Source: Hyaloperonospora brassicae (Eukaryota; Oomycota; Peronosporomycetes; Peronosporales; Peronosporaceae). From it: a stretch of DNA of 64,000 nucleotides. The notes below the pieces were generated by a model. It ran no database searches and was not told the DNA's origin. It saw only the letters and a program-made list of their open reading frames with translations. Both the position numbers and the translations under genes were made by a program. The DNA is taken from assembly GCA_947650285.1 (NCBI GenBank), contig CANTFL010001234.1:124001-188000 (forward strand), given 5' to 3'. Positions 41,175 through 54,900 of this stretch are shown here, piece by piece (position 1 is the stretch's first letter; the number at the start of each line of letters is the position of its first letter).

Positions 41175-44100
41175 ATGGGAAAACGAATATAATTTAGGAA
41201 GCGTGTTTTTATGTGTGCCACAATAACTTGAGTATTTTAGGACGTGGGCATTTTTTATTTCCGTGACTAAATGGAGCTTATTTTATGTCCTCCATATAAA
41301 AAAGACTCTCTTTTTCCTTTCGAGCAAAGTGGTGTATCAATACAAATGCTTCCTGCGTCTATAATGTACGAGAAGCATCGATTGCACTTACGCATATGAT
41401 AAGTGTTGGCTGCGTATACCGCATCAGTCAAAGCCGTGGCGTGCCAAAACACCCGATAACCCTTCGTGGTCTGTACAGCTACCATTACTATATATATCGT
41501 ACATGTAGTGTATGTAAGTGAATTCGCATTGCGTAAATCGTTCAGACACGCAAGTGATCTACAGTGGACGACATGAAGAATAGGTGAGTCCGTCGCCCAT
41601 CCCGACACTAAGTCCGTGTTGTGCTTTTTTACCTATTTATACTATCATCATGCGACGATCATAATGTTTACACGCGTTTATGACGAACGCTATCGAGGAC
41701 AACCTTTGGCAGCGACAGGTACAATGATACTTGCCGTGACAAAAATCTAGCATACTGAAACAGCAAAACTGATGTAGTGAAAGGTCTGGGAGACAATCGC
41801 AGACAAGTTCTTAGTACATCGAGGTGGTTACAAATCGAATTGAGTACTGATATATGTTTACATATCGAAATAAGGCAGTTAAAGTAAGACCTTAATGCAA
41901 TATTCAGTATTTTTGACGACCCCATTGAGGCTTGTCGTATGATAGACGATCTGATGTCGTTTGAAAGTTGGCATGTCCAACCTAACTTGTCATTAGAAAC
42001 AGTCGACCCTCGGACAGAAAGTCTCCGATATATTTAATTCATTTGACAACTTTGAGACGCGGTTTAGTCAATATCACCCACCACGTGGCAATCTGATGAC
42101 TCGAGCTACATTTCTAGAATGCACACGAGTCAAGCGAGATTTGAATACTTACACTGTCCACACACCAGTTACTTTCAGTGTATCTTGCCGAACCTGATTG
42201 ATAAGCAAGACTTGACCGAAATGTCCGTCAAGCTAATTCCAATTTGCTACGTAATAACTCAACTGTTTCTTCATACGGATACGGGTCGATTGATCATCAC
42301 TACGCGCTGCGATCCAATAGGGATTTTGCTGTCATAGGATCTCGCCCACTAGTCGTTCCATCGTTTTTATCGATGGTATGATTGCGGAGGTCTAAATTGT
42401 GTGGCCCATTTTTCATATATGGAGACGAGTATTTTTGCTAGAGCGTCTATACATAATTGTAACGCTGCAGTCGCTTTCAAAAAGAGCACTATATCGTAAT
42501 GAGAGCATTGATCTTATTCCAATTCCTTGCTGCATCAAGATAAACGATCGCTTTTTAATACACACGGACTTGGCACATGTGCACAAAGTGAGGTCAAATA
42601 CCAATAAGCGAAACGCATCGTCACGAAACGGTCGGTGCCAGTAAATGGTGGAGCTTCATATCGATCTACAAGAGGCAAGTGACTTTGAAACAGAGTTGAC
42701 AAAGATTTCTTCTAGCACGAAGACAATCAAAATTGCTGCTTCTGTTTAGGTGGTGCCACCCATCAGTTTTAAGTTAATAGTAACAAAAAAGTGCATACTG
42801 CAAGAAATAGTCCATTGTGGAGGCACCAAACGACTTTTTGTAGCAAGTCAATAGAAATCTTTGACTCATATAGTTGACTGCAATATCCCTGCGACGATCA
42901 TGACGGTGCGCATAAAATTATGCGTTTCGATAGCAATCGCTATTGGAGTCATATAAATGTTGGGATATGTAAGGTACAATGATGATTATATCGTACGTGT
43001 TCTGGAAATATAACGTTTTTAACGATAATCCACATGGCCTAGACGGTACAATCTGAGGATTATCGGTCATTATCGACATGTGAGTGTGTCTATCGCTTGA
43101 ATATCATGTGTTTATCTGATGCGCATGTTGCGGCGATTCAAGGCGTGTGAATATTCCTAAAATCAGCAGGAAACAATTTGTATGCTGCCAAGCAAGCTCA
43201 CGGTGGCTATATGGATTCTGACAGCACTGAGCGCCCAAAACGCAGAAAATGAATCAAAATCCTCACCTTTTTCTGTGTCGGTTGAATTGTATCGGGCACT
43301 TTCGCATATCCTTCGGTATGTATGCCTGGGATTCGAATCATCTGTTGACAACTTTGAATCTTGCACGGAAATCTGTTGAGCGATCTTGTGTGATGTGAGA
43401 TCTTGTTCCAATTTTGCTGGGGTCAATCAGGTATTGTTTTCGGCTGTAATTTACGATCTGATAGCTATCCGCCTTATACCATTTTTATTACCTAATTTAA
43501 GACTATGTTTGCTTGATCGAATCTCGCATTTATTTTTCGATTTTGACAGGCCGAATCTCGAGATCCCCATCGCCCACCAGATTGTCTTCATTCAGAATAG
43601 GTCGCTCTTTCTTCGATTGTTCGATCTCTATTATTGGTCTTCTTACCGGTTGACCAGCCTTGCGAAATTGAGCGTCTCTAATATATGTCGATAAAATTAT
43701 TCTTCTCAGTCCTTAATTTGGCGTGCCGCATTTACAATTATGTATTTTTTCCTTGTTAGTTCTTAGTAAAGGTGACACTTCGAATACAATCCAAGTCCTT
43801 CTATAAGCACTAAATATACTTACTTACATGAGATCCTAGCTGCAAATGTGGACACCAACTTCTTGTGGATCACTCATTGCTCGCGGTAAGCATTGTTCTT
43901 AGGATGTGTTGGCTGATGGTTTGACCTATATCAGCTGATGTCTAATGTGGTGGCAGCTGCATAGGAATGAGTCTTGATAACTTTATTTTCTGCTGAAGTT
44001 GTAATTAGAAAACTAACTTGGCTGATTTATCGTTGATAATTATTTTTCGCCAAAAGAGCATTTACATTGACATAGATAGCAATCTTTTTATAATATGAAT

Positions 44101-45280
44101 AAGGAATGAGCGCTCGAGAAAAATAAGCATATCATTGGCCCAACAATATACCAAGACGAGCACATAATATTCACGCAGATAACATATAAACGGGTATATC
44201 ACTACTATTAAAGCAGTATTATAATTGTGATAGCCACAATAATTTAGTGGAATTGCGTACAATGTTATCGTGCTTTTCTTATGTTCCCGTAAGCATCCGC
44301 GCGACCAACTGCAACAGCACCGTCATCTCTTCATGATCTTAACACAATCTGTTTCTATCCTTCGTCTCGTGACGCTTCGGATCGTATCTTGACATCTTAC
44401 AGGTCTTTCCGAAGGCGCCATTTAAACACGGAGCCGTCTCATCTTTTTGACTTTTGGCAGCAGCCAAGGGCTATGTAGAGTAGAAACGCTAAGAAGAAGG
44501 TAAAATGGAAAGTGAATTATCATCTAGCTATGTCCTAAGTTCACCTCGTTGTGCTACTCTAAGCCTATCGATATCGACTCTACGATGTCAGTAACAAAAC
44601 GATGAGTCGATCCCGTCGTTACACACATTCATGCACTTTCGTCCTTGCCATGTGGTCACTAGCACCCCATACAACAACATTACCAATACATCTTAGGTTG
44701 CACAGACAATTCGGCCGAGAAGACGGCTACACATCTGTACAATTTTGTACCATGAAAGAGCTAAAAGTAACGCGGCCCTACATCAAAAGCGGTAAACAAC
44801 ACTGTAGGCTTCGCTTAACCAGGCGCACCTGTTTCTTCTTGCAATACGACTGTCATCAATTCAGATGGGCAGGTTCCTGACGAGTGTAATTGGATCGGAT
44901 TGAATCAGGTAGATGTGTATTTGTAAATATGAAGATACCAGGCATGCGTAAACTCGGTCGTGTAGTACACATGACTAATGCCTCTTATTTTGGAATTATT
45001 GGTCCCCCGCAATTCCCCGGCCGGTAACCCCGGTAGTTTGGTTTGGTCTCCACCGCCCGTAAGGTGACACGAGAGTTATACGGAATCCGACAAATACAAC
45101 TATCAGAGGGAATTTTTGCCCGTGAGCAGAAAATTTCCAGACCTTTTGTTTGTTATTCACGCAAGAAAGGAGTGGAAAGAGGAGAGGAAACTACTTCAGC
45201 CAGAAATCAAGTGTGGCCGAGTGGTGCTCCACTACGAGATCAGTTGGATTGGAAGGGTGTGACTATACAGGGACTCCTTA
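41175..45280. other. AT-rich intergenic region with no clear gene
   Basis: No frame here shows family features. A 113-codon minus frame at 41267-41608 contains FWHATALTDAVYAANT, which loosely recalls copia integrase ends but cannot be confirmed. Frames at 43386-43694 and 44602-44880 are also unrecognised. The region resembles the first 9 kb and is probably old transposon debris. Confidence 0.5.
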
Positions 45281-45289
45281 GAAAGTAGA

Positions 45290-46790
45290 AGGGCATGATA
45301 GACTAAGGTCAAGCTTTTCAGCTTCAATGCTTCCACCTCCTCCTCCCCATACGATCCTCAACAAGCTTGATGATTTCGCATCGGTTAGCCCGCATGGCGT
45401 CTCCTCCTCCTCAGCATTGAAAGAGCGATCACATATGATTGCGGACCTTTCCAGGCCAAGTCTGTTCCACGCGTGCTCCTCACGAGCTGTTGCCTCCTGC
45501 GGGCCTGCTGCAACAGTGCGCTTGTTTTCACCCCCACCAGTCGCAGAGCTGGACTCCATGAGTCCCGTATGACGGAAGCGTTGCGATTGTGGCACGAAAC
45601 ACCACACCAACCGCTGACTGATCAACCTTGTAAAGGTTGGTTTTTCCGCTCTCACGTCCAAGCATTCTGCAGAGCAGCGCGGAGTGCCTCTTGAAGCAAT
45701 GACCCATCCATGGGTTGGACTTTGAATGTATAGGGGGCCGAGTGATGTTGGTGAGTTCCAGTCACAAATGTGTGAAGGAGCGTTGTCCATGAGAAGCAGG
45801 ATTTTTCTATCCTTTTGCTGTGGTCAACGCGTTAGTCAAACCTCATTTACTGTACCACAACGATGATGTTCAAGACATGCCCCAAATTACCTTCATACTT
45901 TTGTGACGTCCCAGCCATTCCTAAAGAGTATGAGTCATCAGCTTTCTTGTTGTTGGGTGAGAAAGCCAGTCGCTCAGCTGTCTTGCGCTCAAAACACCGC
46001 GCTTTTTGGGTGTCCAATGAAGAAGGGAGTTTGTGGTCCATCAGGTTTGCCGTGAAGCAACTGTGATGGCGTCTAGAAAGTTGTTAGTGTCAGAGAAAGC
46101 GAAACCAAGATGAGAGCAATAATGTACCTTGTCGTTTATAAACCCTTCGACCTCTTGCTGGCAATCGTTCTGTCGGGGTCATACTGTAGGACAACCCTGA
46201 AAAAAGTGAGCCTTTGATATGCTTCTGTACTGTACAATGAGTACAGTAGTACTGTATTCTCAGACCTACAGTTTCGTCCATGTTGTAAGTCGTGAGTATA
46301 ACCACAACCAGGCTTGAGGTGTGGAAGACCCTCCTCTAGGACCATATCTGCTAGCATCTCGCTATGATGGAAGCTCGCAGTTTGTGGCGCTGCTGGAATT
46401 TGTGGAGCCACCCATTCGAAAAGCGGATGTTTTCCTCCAGGCCATTGATCCCCAAAAGTCGAGCCTTGGCCGTATGAGATCTCCAGTGAGAGGACCCCAG
46501 GCTGCACTGCAAGACCCAGAAGGCGACGGCCTCCTCACAGCTGGGTGCTGGAAGTCCAAGGACGCTTAGAGCTGAGGTTAGTGGTGTCCATTGCCTCAAG
46601 CTCCTTCCTTTTTTGATGATTTTGCTGATCGCTGCCTGGGAAAGTGCCTTCTGGAGGTCAAAGGCGTCCTTTGTCCAAGCGCCAGGGGTCTGGGTGATGC
46701 GGGGTTAGACTGGTGCTTGCAGATGCGCAGCTTCTGCTCGTTGGAAGACGTATCTGGACATCTGTTGTGAGTGAGCAAGGTACAGTTGGT
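45290..46790 (-). pseudogene. pogo/Tigger-like transposase relic
   Basis: Reading the minus strand from 46780 downward: a psq/CENP-B type N-terminal helix region (QKLRICKHQSNP...), then the HTH_CENPB segment (CEEAVAFWVLQC...FSNGWLHKFQQRHKLR, about 46350-46545). The DDE part follows with YNMDET near 46290, PDRTIASKRSKG near 46140, FERKTAERLAFSPNNKKA near 45960, and the catalytic MDNAPSH at 45790. Frames change repeatedly and the region after DNAPSH is scrambled. This is a Tc1/mariner-superfamily element, inactive here. A possible inverted end (...gagggaagactgta) lies near 47035, but I could not find its partner. Confidence 0.75.
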
Positions 46791-47966
46791 GGAACTTCTT
46801 AACCAGAGATAGCAAAATCACCAGAGACTGGTGGGGCAACCAAAATCTCAAAATCGTCAAAGGGACGTGACACGTGACAGACAGGTTTTGGAAGCCTGGA
46901 GGTTTGTTGCGTTTTTGATTCTTTAATTAATTAAATTAATAATTTTTCCGCAGCATATCTCTGCTATGGAATAACCTCTGCTATGTTATAAGATTTGCCT
47001 TCCACCAAGTCTATAACTTAGAGAGGGAAGACTGTACTTTATTTACTTTTTCACCTTACGGTGCATTGGTGCGATTTTTAACTTTTTAATGTCTTTTTCT
47101 ATTCTTCTGCATCACATGTTTTTTATAATATTGATTGATAAACGTCGATGTCAATGGCGTGTTAAGGGCTCACTTTGGCTCATAACGTGACAACACGCGA
47201 CCTTCCACAGTCTGCGCTCCATGTCATGACCGCTGTTTCTGCTAACAACTTGCACATGTCCCTTAGCCAAAGACGTATGTAAATAGTAATTTGTGCTCCG
47301 CTGCACAGCGTCACTTCAGCGAGTCTTGGTCTAACATAGTATGTGTCGAACTACGCCAGCATGAGATAACCAGCAGTTCGAGTTGCCCTTCAAGAACGCA
47401 GCCACAAAGTATTCCCGCTATCAACAAGCAATGTATGCTGGTGCACAAAGCTACTCGCAAAGTCTGTTATAGCATAGCCAAAACTGACGGACGCTACCGT
47501 CCACAATGATAACGGACGCGAGAGTCCGTGTCCGTCCATCATAAACAGGCGACGTGACGAGTAAGATCGTCTTGCGCATAGGACCAAAGGGGTGTCGAGT
47601 ACTCGCATGTGGTATTGGTAGTGGCCAAGGCAACATGATTATTCCTGTTTCATCAACTTTGTTATTCCCAAGTGCGTTCGCAAACTTTGCTGTTGTTGAC
47701 GCCTTCATCTCAGTCGAAATAAACAGCAGCCTCATTGTATATCGCTGTCAAAACACATTGAAACGGCTGTTTATCGACAACTGCGGCAAGACCCTGCGCC
47801 GTTCTACAAAGATACGATAGTACACAAACGACACCACTATCTCCAACAGTTGTTGCTTTGGTTAACCTGCCAACGAAAACCTATCATGCAAGGCCGCGCG
47901 TTCGGTTCTTGTACGGTCGACACCAACACTGGGATAACTGGCCTCGCATGACCGTCAAAACGAAAC
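46791..47966. other. Intergenic region between Tigger relic and RPT6
   Basis: AT-rich at 46.9-47.1 kb. Minus frame 47451-47735 (94 codons, ...TSPVYDGRTRTLASVIIVDG...) looks slightly protein-like but matches nothing I know and overlaps an equally long plus frame. No supportable gene. Confidence 0.45.
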
Positions 47967-49404
47967 CTACTTCCAAAGCTTGTTGATCGACATGTTTTGC
48001 TCCGAGTCCTTCTTCATGACCTTCGACACAGCCATTTCAAAGTCTTCCTGAGTCACGTGAATCCGTCGTTCGCGCAGCGCAAACATACCAGCTTCCGTGC
48101 AAACAGCTTTACACTCGGCTCCCGATGCGGTCGGCATCTTCTCTGCGATGACCTTCAGATTGATACCACGCAGCAAGTTCATCTTTCTCGAATGAATGCG
48201 CATGATGTCGATGCGCGACTGTACACAAATCATACACAAAGTAAGTCTCAACTGCCAGCTATGCAGCAATGGATATAAGATACGCACCCCTTCCGTCGGG
48301 TTCGGAAACTCGATCTTTCGGTCAATACGACCGGGACGCAGCAGTGCCGCATCAAGGATGTCGATACGATTCGTAGCCATAATGACCTTGATGTTTTGAG
48401 CCGGCTCAAACCCGTCGAGCTGGTTGAGTAGCTCCAGCATCGTACGCTGCACCTCAGAATCACTACCACCGCCGCCTTCCATACGGGAACTACCAATGGA
48501 GTCGATTTCGTCCATAAAAATGATCGACGGTGACGCCTCACGAGCCATGACAAAAAGCTCGCGAACCATCCGCGATCCTTCACCAATATACTTCTGCACC
48601 AGCTCAGCACCTGACACACGGATGAAGGTGCAGTCTGTGTGGTGGGCTACTGCACGGGCAAGCAGCGTCTTGCCCGTACCGGGAGGGCCGTAAAGTAGCA
48701 CACCTTTCGGCTGAGCCACGCCCAGAGCGTCAAAGAGTTCGGGGTGCTTGATAGGCAGCTCGATCACCTCCTTGATCTCTCGAATCTGCTTATCTAGACC
48801 GCCAATCATGTCATACGTCGAGTCTGGAACCTTCTCCACTTTCATTAAGCTCACAAGTGGATCCACCTGTGCAAAACCGTAACCGATTCGCGTCAAGACT
48901 CACGTGACGAATCACTCTCGTACATGACCCACCACACTTTCCCACGTACCTTAGTAGGCAGGATCTTGTGCAGCACGTAGCTGTCGTTCCGCAGCGCCAC
49001 GCGCGTGTTGGGCGTACACTTGGTGATGTCGATCGCCTTGTCCACGTCCACGACGTACTTGCCCTCGGGGTTCACCTTGACCAGCACCTTCGACTTGCCC
49101 ATCTGCTTGACCACTTCGCCGACGTACGAGCCGGGCTCCTGCAGCAGCTGCAGCTCCTCGCGCAGCAGGCGAACTGCATCGTTCCAACATGGTCGAAACC
49201 GCACGTGTCAATACAAAGTGCCACAGTCGTTGGCGTAAACGAAACCGCACCTTTCGAGTTCAGTTCGTTGCGTTGCGCCTGGAGACGCCGCAAGTTTTGC
49301 GTCTCGTCGCGCACTGTGAGCTCGAGGTGCTCGATCTTCTGCTCGTAGTAGCTCGTGAGCCCCGCGCTGTCGTTCACTGCCATTGACGCCACGTCTGCTG
49401 TCAT
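47967..49404 (-). CDS. RPT6: 26S proteasome regulatory AAA-ATPase subunit 8 (Rpt6/PSMC5)
   Basis: Four exons: 49251-49404, 48950-49173, 48288-48866 and 47967-48218. The introns are 77, 83 and 69 bp with GT...AG ends, giving 402 residues (family about 400-406). It is one of six ATPases in the base of the 19S particle, which unfold ubiquitinated proteins and feed them to the 20S core. Seen in order: an N-terminal coiled coil ([20 protein letters not shown]), the OB region, Walker A GPPGTGKT at about residue 186, Walker B IIFMDEID, the arginine-finger region [12 protein letters not shown], and the C-terminal end NKLWK typical of Rpt6. Intron 2 and 3 sequences keep parts of the frame open, so unspliced prediction would be wrong. 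It is divergent from SHQ1 with 237 bp between start codons. Confidence 0.97.
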
Positions 49405-49641
49405 CTTGCGGGAAGGAGTGCGTCCGCGTGGCCGCAGCGAGTCAGTCAGTCGGTCTCTCTGCGGAGATCCAAGGCGGCGTACTTAAGTACACAACGAGTG
49501 GACCACACATCCGCACTTACGGGACAGCAGGTTCCAATTCCGGTTAAAATCGATGAGTGCGTTTGATCATGTTGGAGAGGGTCATGCAACACAAGTGACT
49601 GGTTCACATGTATTGAATTTCGTCGCCCATCGAGCGATGCA
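49405..49641. promoter_or_regulatory. Shared divergent promoter of RPT6 and SHQ1
   Basis: The only sequence between the two start codons is 237 bp, so both genes probably use a bidirectional promoter. I see no clear TATA box or oomycete initiator that I can place with confidence. Confidence 0.55.
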
Positions 49642-51465
49642 ATGGCGACGACACCGACGTTTCACGTGTCGCAAGACGCCACGTGGGTGTTCGTGCACGT
49701 GCGTGTGCCGTTCGTGCGAGTGTCCGAGATGGAGTTCTACGTCGATGGCAACGACTTTACCTTCTTTTGCAAACCCTACGGACTCAAGCTGCATTTCCCA
49801 CACGAAGTAGTGGACAACGAGTTGACGAAAGCTGTGTACGATCCTAATAAGGTACCACAGAAGGAGTTGCAGCTGCTGTTGCAGTCTGTGTTGCAACACA
49901 CAGCTCTGAGATACGAAGCGAGCGGTCGGTCGATCATGTGTGTTTGCGTGTGTGTGTGGACATTCTGTACAGGACAACGGCACCATAGTGGTGCATCTGG
50001 CCAAAAAGGAGTCAGGCCAGGACTTTCCAGACCTCGATATGCTCACAAAGCTGCTGCAGCCGCACCGAACTCGATTGACAACCTCGTGTCAGAAGGCTCG
50101 GCCGCATCAAGGGTAGCTAACCTCATTTTCATGGAGTCGTAGGTCTGTCGTCATGACAGCAAAAGATTTACGTTAGTGTTTTGGTTCTGCTTGATTGCCA
50201 GGAACGACTCGCTGATCGAAGTGCTGAAGTCGACGGAAAACGTCCCGGTAGGTACCTTTCAAGAGGAATCAGACAGGTTGAACGCGATGATTGATGGCAA
50301 GCCAAATTGCCACGACGATATAACTGCACCTTCACCCGCCGAGCAAGTCCGCACCGATGCGTCGCTTCTTGGTCTCGAGGCGTCGACGTCTACACATCGC
50401 GCCAGCATTGCCGGTATTGGCGCGGGGGAAAACGTCGATTTGCTTGGTGTGCGTGTCACTGACCTCGCACCTTCGTACGGGTTCAACAATGCATACAGCG
50501 ACTTTTTTCGTGTGTGGCACGGCGAAGTGAGGGAGATACTGTCGCTACCTGACCCGGAACACACTCGGCCAGAACAGCGACGCATCCTTCGCGAAGCTGC
50601 GGAGGATCAGCAGTTTGATATTGAGCGCTACCTCATGGACTATGCTAATCAAGAAGAGGACATGTACTTCAGGCTCGCCATGGATTACGTGCCATTCTGG
50701 AGAAGCTGCCCCGTCTTTCCAGCTACTGCACACCTAAAGAGTACCGTAGTATTAGCCAATGTGCTAACGCCTTTGGTCGGTGGGGTAGATTCAGATGTTG
50801 ACCGTGTTGGAGATAGTTTTCGCAGTGTCTCGCTGGATACCTCCTCAGCTTCGGCACATCCGGCGGCACCGGTTGTTTTTAGCGAGGCGGAGCAAGAACT
50901 TTTGCGCCGGCTTCCACGAAAAGAGTTTCTGGTCCCAGTTGGCAGCTTGGAAGAAAAGCTCGTGCTTGGTGGTTTAGTCGACATCCTGATCGGCTTTGCA
51001 TACGAACAGCTCACCACTCAGGGTGACAGTGGCGTGGAATCGACCTGGACGGTGAGCATCGTGAGTCCGACTTTGTCGTGGCTGGACACATGTGCCGATT
51101 TATACGCTGTCGTCCGCTCAAGCGTACGCCGCATGATCGCCTACCCATTCCTGCGACAGTACGATTTGGCCATACGCTCGGTGCGCGAGGCCAGCGAAAT
51201 CATGAAGCGGGGCAAGCGTGTTGTGCTTCGAGCATTGCTTGCACTCTATCGGATCGTCGAAAAATCGGAGACGCAGTATCTGCTGAACTCGCTGTATATC
51301 CAAGACTACTGCGTGTGGATTCAGTCCGTTGCTGATGAGTGTCTAGTTTGCATCAGCACGGAACTGGATGCTCATATTGCTGCTTTCAGCAAGAACGAAA
51401 CAGGCTGGGCGTTGGAAGAGCTTGAACAGAGTGTTTTGGAGACCGACAATAGCGGCGATGCTTAG
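49642..51465 (+). CDS. SHQ1: SHQ1 homologue, H/ACA RNP assembly chaperone
   Basis: Three exons: 49642-49851, 49973-50112 and 50202-51465. The introns are 121 and 89 bp with GT...AG ends and compatible phases, giving 537 residues. SHQ1 binds the pseudouridine synthase dyskerin/Cbf5 before H/ACA snoRNP assembly. The N-terminal CS-like domain (residues about 1-100) has FHVSQDATWVFVHVRVP, FYVDGNDFTF and HLAKKESGQDF. The SHQ1 domain starts near residue 209 with YGFNNAYSDFF and includes FDIERYLMDYANQEE and MDYVPFW, matching the family's conserved segments. The C-terminus is acidic. An in-frame stop appears at once if intron 2 is retained, so splicing is required. Confidence 0.93.
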
Positions 51466-54400
51466 GTGTCTGCTACCTCCGAATCCGATTCTTCCGAGTC
51501 TGAATGTTCTAGCGTCGAACAGGCAGCTATCGACGATAGCAATGGCGGATGAGAGATTGCTGACGACGGTTTTCGCGGATGTGGGGTGGAAGTTCAAAGC
51601 AGTTTATGGATGCACCATACCCTGGGTTGTAAAGGAATGGATTGACCAAACACACACACCGTGCACTACTGGGGGCTTCCAGCATCATAGCGTTGGAGCT
51701 TACAAGTAAAATTGATGGGCTACAATCGATTCGCAAGTTTGTGTAAGCAAGTTCAAGCTGAGCACACAAGATGAGCTATGACGAAGCTCTCGGGATGCAG
51801 ACGCAGGACTTAGAGACGAGGAACGGCGTTGAGACGGCATGAGTGGATAGCTTACAGCCTGCCAAGGTGGGCTATCGATCACTGATCACCATTTTGATGC
51901 GCATACGTATATTTGGCACAGAGACCCTCGCGTGCAAAGGAGCGTAGAGCCGAACGATAAAACTTTGCAAGGCATGTTCGCAAGTCCCTACAACAAGTCA
52001 GGAACCGATCATGACGAAGATCAGTAAAGCGCAAGTTTGGAACGACGAGGACAATTGTCAACTATCTAGAAGAAAGCGCAAGGGTAGGCTGAACGCGTTA
52101 GGTGTGTCCTGCACGTTCCAATACCAAAAATGGAGTATTTACGATCCATTGAAGCAGTAATGGGGCGTCCGTAGTCAACCCCGACGACTTGGAAGTGTGG
52201 CAACTTGCTCACGTGCAGGCGGGTATACCTCACGTAAAACAAACGACCATGTCTTCTACTACATACACTATTTTTAGAAGGCGTATAGCAGTTCTGTAGC
52301 TTTAACTGACGGAATTAGGCCACTATCTGAGCGTACTTGTTTTCTAGTCTTCCAGCATTCAAGCGGTAAATACGGCTTAATGGCGTTGTGCACTTTGCGG
52401 ATTGCACAAATCGATCGTCCAGTACGTGACGAAGGCTTGTGAAGCCACGTGAGACGATCGCAGGTGAAGTTGGAGTCTTGGTTCTTACACAGGAGACTGA
52501 GGAATGATGCGTTTGCACAGACCGATCACTAGTTGTATTGCGTAGCGAGTCACAGTCGTCGGTCCGTCTCGTTTTTCTTGCCACTATCCCGACTTTATTG
52601 CGTCGATAAAGCTCTCACTCGGGAAGTATGCGTCATCCACATTGTCAGTGCTCGATAACCTACTCTGATGATTAGTGGAAGAGTGGATTAACGTCGAGAT
52701 GGAACCGATGTAAAACCCATCGACTTTCGCAACATTGCGGCCATCAAGATATGACCACTGTGATAGGAGTGTGTGTGTATCTCAGTGAGCCGTTTCATGT
52801 CATTGGCACGATTGTGTTAATGTAAAATACTATCTTCATTAATACTATTTTATAAATTACCCGTGCGAGTCAATACCGATACAATATTCCTTTTGGAGGT
52901 AAGATATGACCTTACTCCACAGGTGGTTGGTGGAAGCCATGACATCGAGCAAAGAAACTACCAATCGAGCACTTCTGGATATGAAGGTCAAGTTTAGTTT
53001 AAATGGTCTGATCTGAATGATCTGATCGAAAAAATGTATCAGATACACTGCTGAAAGTATGATACATGTTGACACCATTTTGACAGTTCTCAATTGCGCC
53101 CGTTCTCAATATTGACGTTTTAAGGTCGTTGCATGTTCAATATAGTACGACGGTGCACTTTCTTCATCTAAAGTAGCTTGCGCAGAGAGAAGGCTGGAGA
53201 TCTATGAGGGAACGTCATTTTCCTCGCATGACCCACTTTCAATCGGTCGAGAAGATTGGTGCCGAACGGTAAGATTTGTTTACGAAGCTGTTGCAACTGC
53301 GATACGACTTTTTACTTTGATTTGTCGATGTAAATTTGCTCCATATATCGTTATGGAGTCTGATTTCTCATGATTTGGAAGACTAATTACATCAGTTTCG
53401 ATAGACGTGGTAGCAATACAACAGGGAGATCTATTCTGACCGTCTCCTCAATCTTTCTACGATAAACTTGTTGCAGCTTTATGCAAAATGTCTTTTATTC
53501 TGTCACCGATGCCGCACAAATGGCGGGTATCAGTGCCTCAGTCCGCCCGACCTAAATGAAAAGTAGTATTTGACGCTCCATGTGCTTACGTAGAGACACC
53601 GTCAGATTACTTACGAGTGTGGCTGTCTACCACACTGCCTATTTTGTCTTGAATTATCTACGTCTATAGGTGAGACCACCCTTCTCACTAGCAAAATGAC
53701 CCGACGCTATATACGCTCCGACAGATGGTTCATTTATGGCATCTGATGAAAACTCGGCAGACATCAAAGTGGGTAGGTTTTGTCAGCTTGTCCATCACTC
53801 GCGCCTTCTAAGACACGTCGATCGTGCGATGACAACATATTTGCCATCCAGGTCAAGTAAGATAAAATAAACACGGTACTGTACGATTTCCAGAGCTATT
53901 TACTACATTCAGCAAGTTTCGTTCCAGTCAAGGGTGCGCCCATTGCAGGGTGTACCGGTTTTCTTGCTCGCAAGGATCGCGAGATACAAAGTTGAGGGTA
54001 CGTTTTACTACCAACTGGCGTCAGACGAAGTATCTGACGACCGAAGTCAACAAAGGAAAGAAGTGACATATCTTATACGACTTCCATTTTCCAAGGCGGT
54101 GAGGAGTACCGCATCACTAACCAACAGTAACAAGCGGTGGCCTTGTGATCAAAGCAATCTCCTTCATAAAATGTCAATTTCCCATAACTTGTGTGGTTAT
54201 GGGAATTTGACATTTTATAAAGCAGACACCCAACCTCGTATGTTTACAATATGTGTTTGACAATCCGCTACACCGTTACAATTCAGTAGCAAAGCCGAGA
54301 AAGCTTCTCGCGTTCATTTAGTCAAAGTCATGTGCACCGTTTCAAAACACTTAGCGTAGCACTACATTGAACTCGAGTTGACGTAATCGTTAGCACATAT

Positions 54401-54900
54401 TGCGCCTTTGCAACATCCCGTAACTATTATGGCACGATCTTTTGCTCTTGCCCTCAAAATTATCAACCCCGGGCTTTGAAGCTCCACTTTTCTGTCGTTG
54501 GAGCGGAAACACAACAAGGCGCCGGCATTCGCCTATCTTAGGATATAGCCCTCCCGCTATACCGCCATAAAGATATAGTGATCGAGCGCATCCATTCCCA
54601 GTTTTCGGTCAAAATCACGAGTCATAATGTGCTGACGCAATCTCGACAGCCGACTGACCCTCTGCAAGCCAAGGTCTGTCACGTCGACTCTAGAGGGTAA
54701 TGGTAGCGCACTTACCTGACATGTGACGGGGTCAGTCCATGACATGCCATTGACACCACTATTGTCAATGTAAATATTGTCTTCACTGACAACAATTTCC
54801 AATACTCCCCCTCGGAAGCAAATGTTGATGGAATGTTACCTTCGACGGTAAATTACACCGTCGAGTTCAGTGGTCATCCGGTTCGACAGTGACCAGAGGC
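51466..54900. other. Intergenic region with faint gypsy traces
   Basis: No gene can be supported in these 3.4 kb. Around 53184-53262 the order ggctggagatctatgaggga ...tcctcgcatgacc... resembles the minus-strand gypsy pol bases near 28680-28725, suggesting an old inserted copy of a related element. A 53-bp near-perfect hairpin at 54166-54218 is listed separately. Short frames at 51879-52061 and 52315-52584 are unrecognised. Confidence 0.45.
54166..54218. repeat. Near-perfect 23-bp stem hairpin
   Basis: Left arm 54166-54188 (ataaaatgtc...cccataac), a 7-base loop ttgtgtg, and right arm 54196-54218. Only one of 23 pairs mismatches. It could be a small foldback element or a small-RNA precursor. 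Confidence 0.85.

Noticed and set aside
41267..41608. Copia integrase fragment on the minus strand
   Set aside because: Only a loose similarity over a few residues; not enough to annotate.
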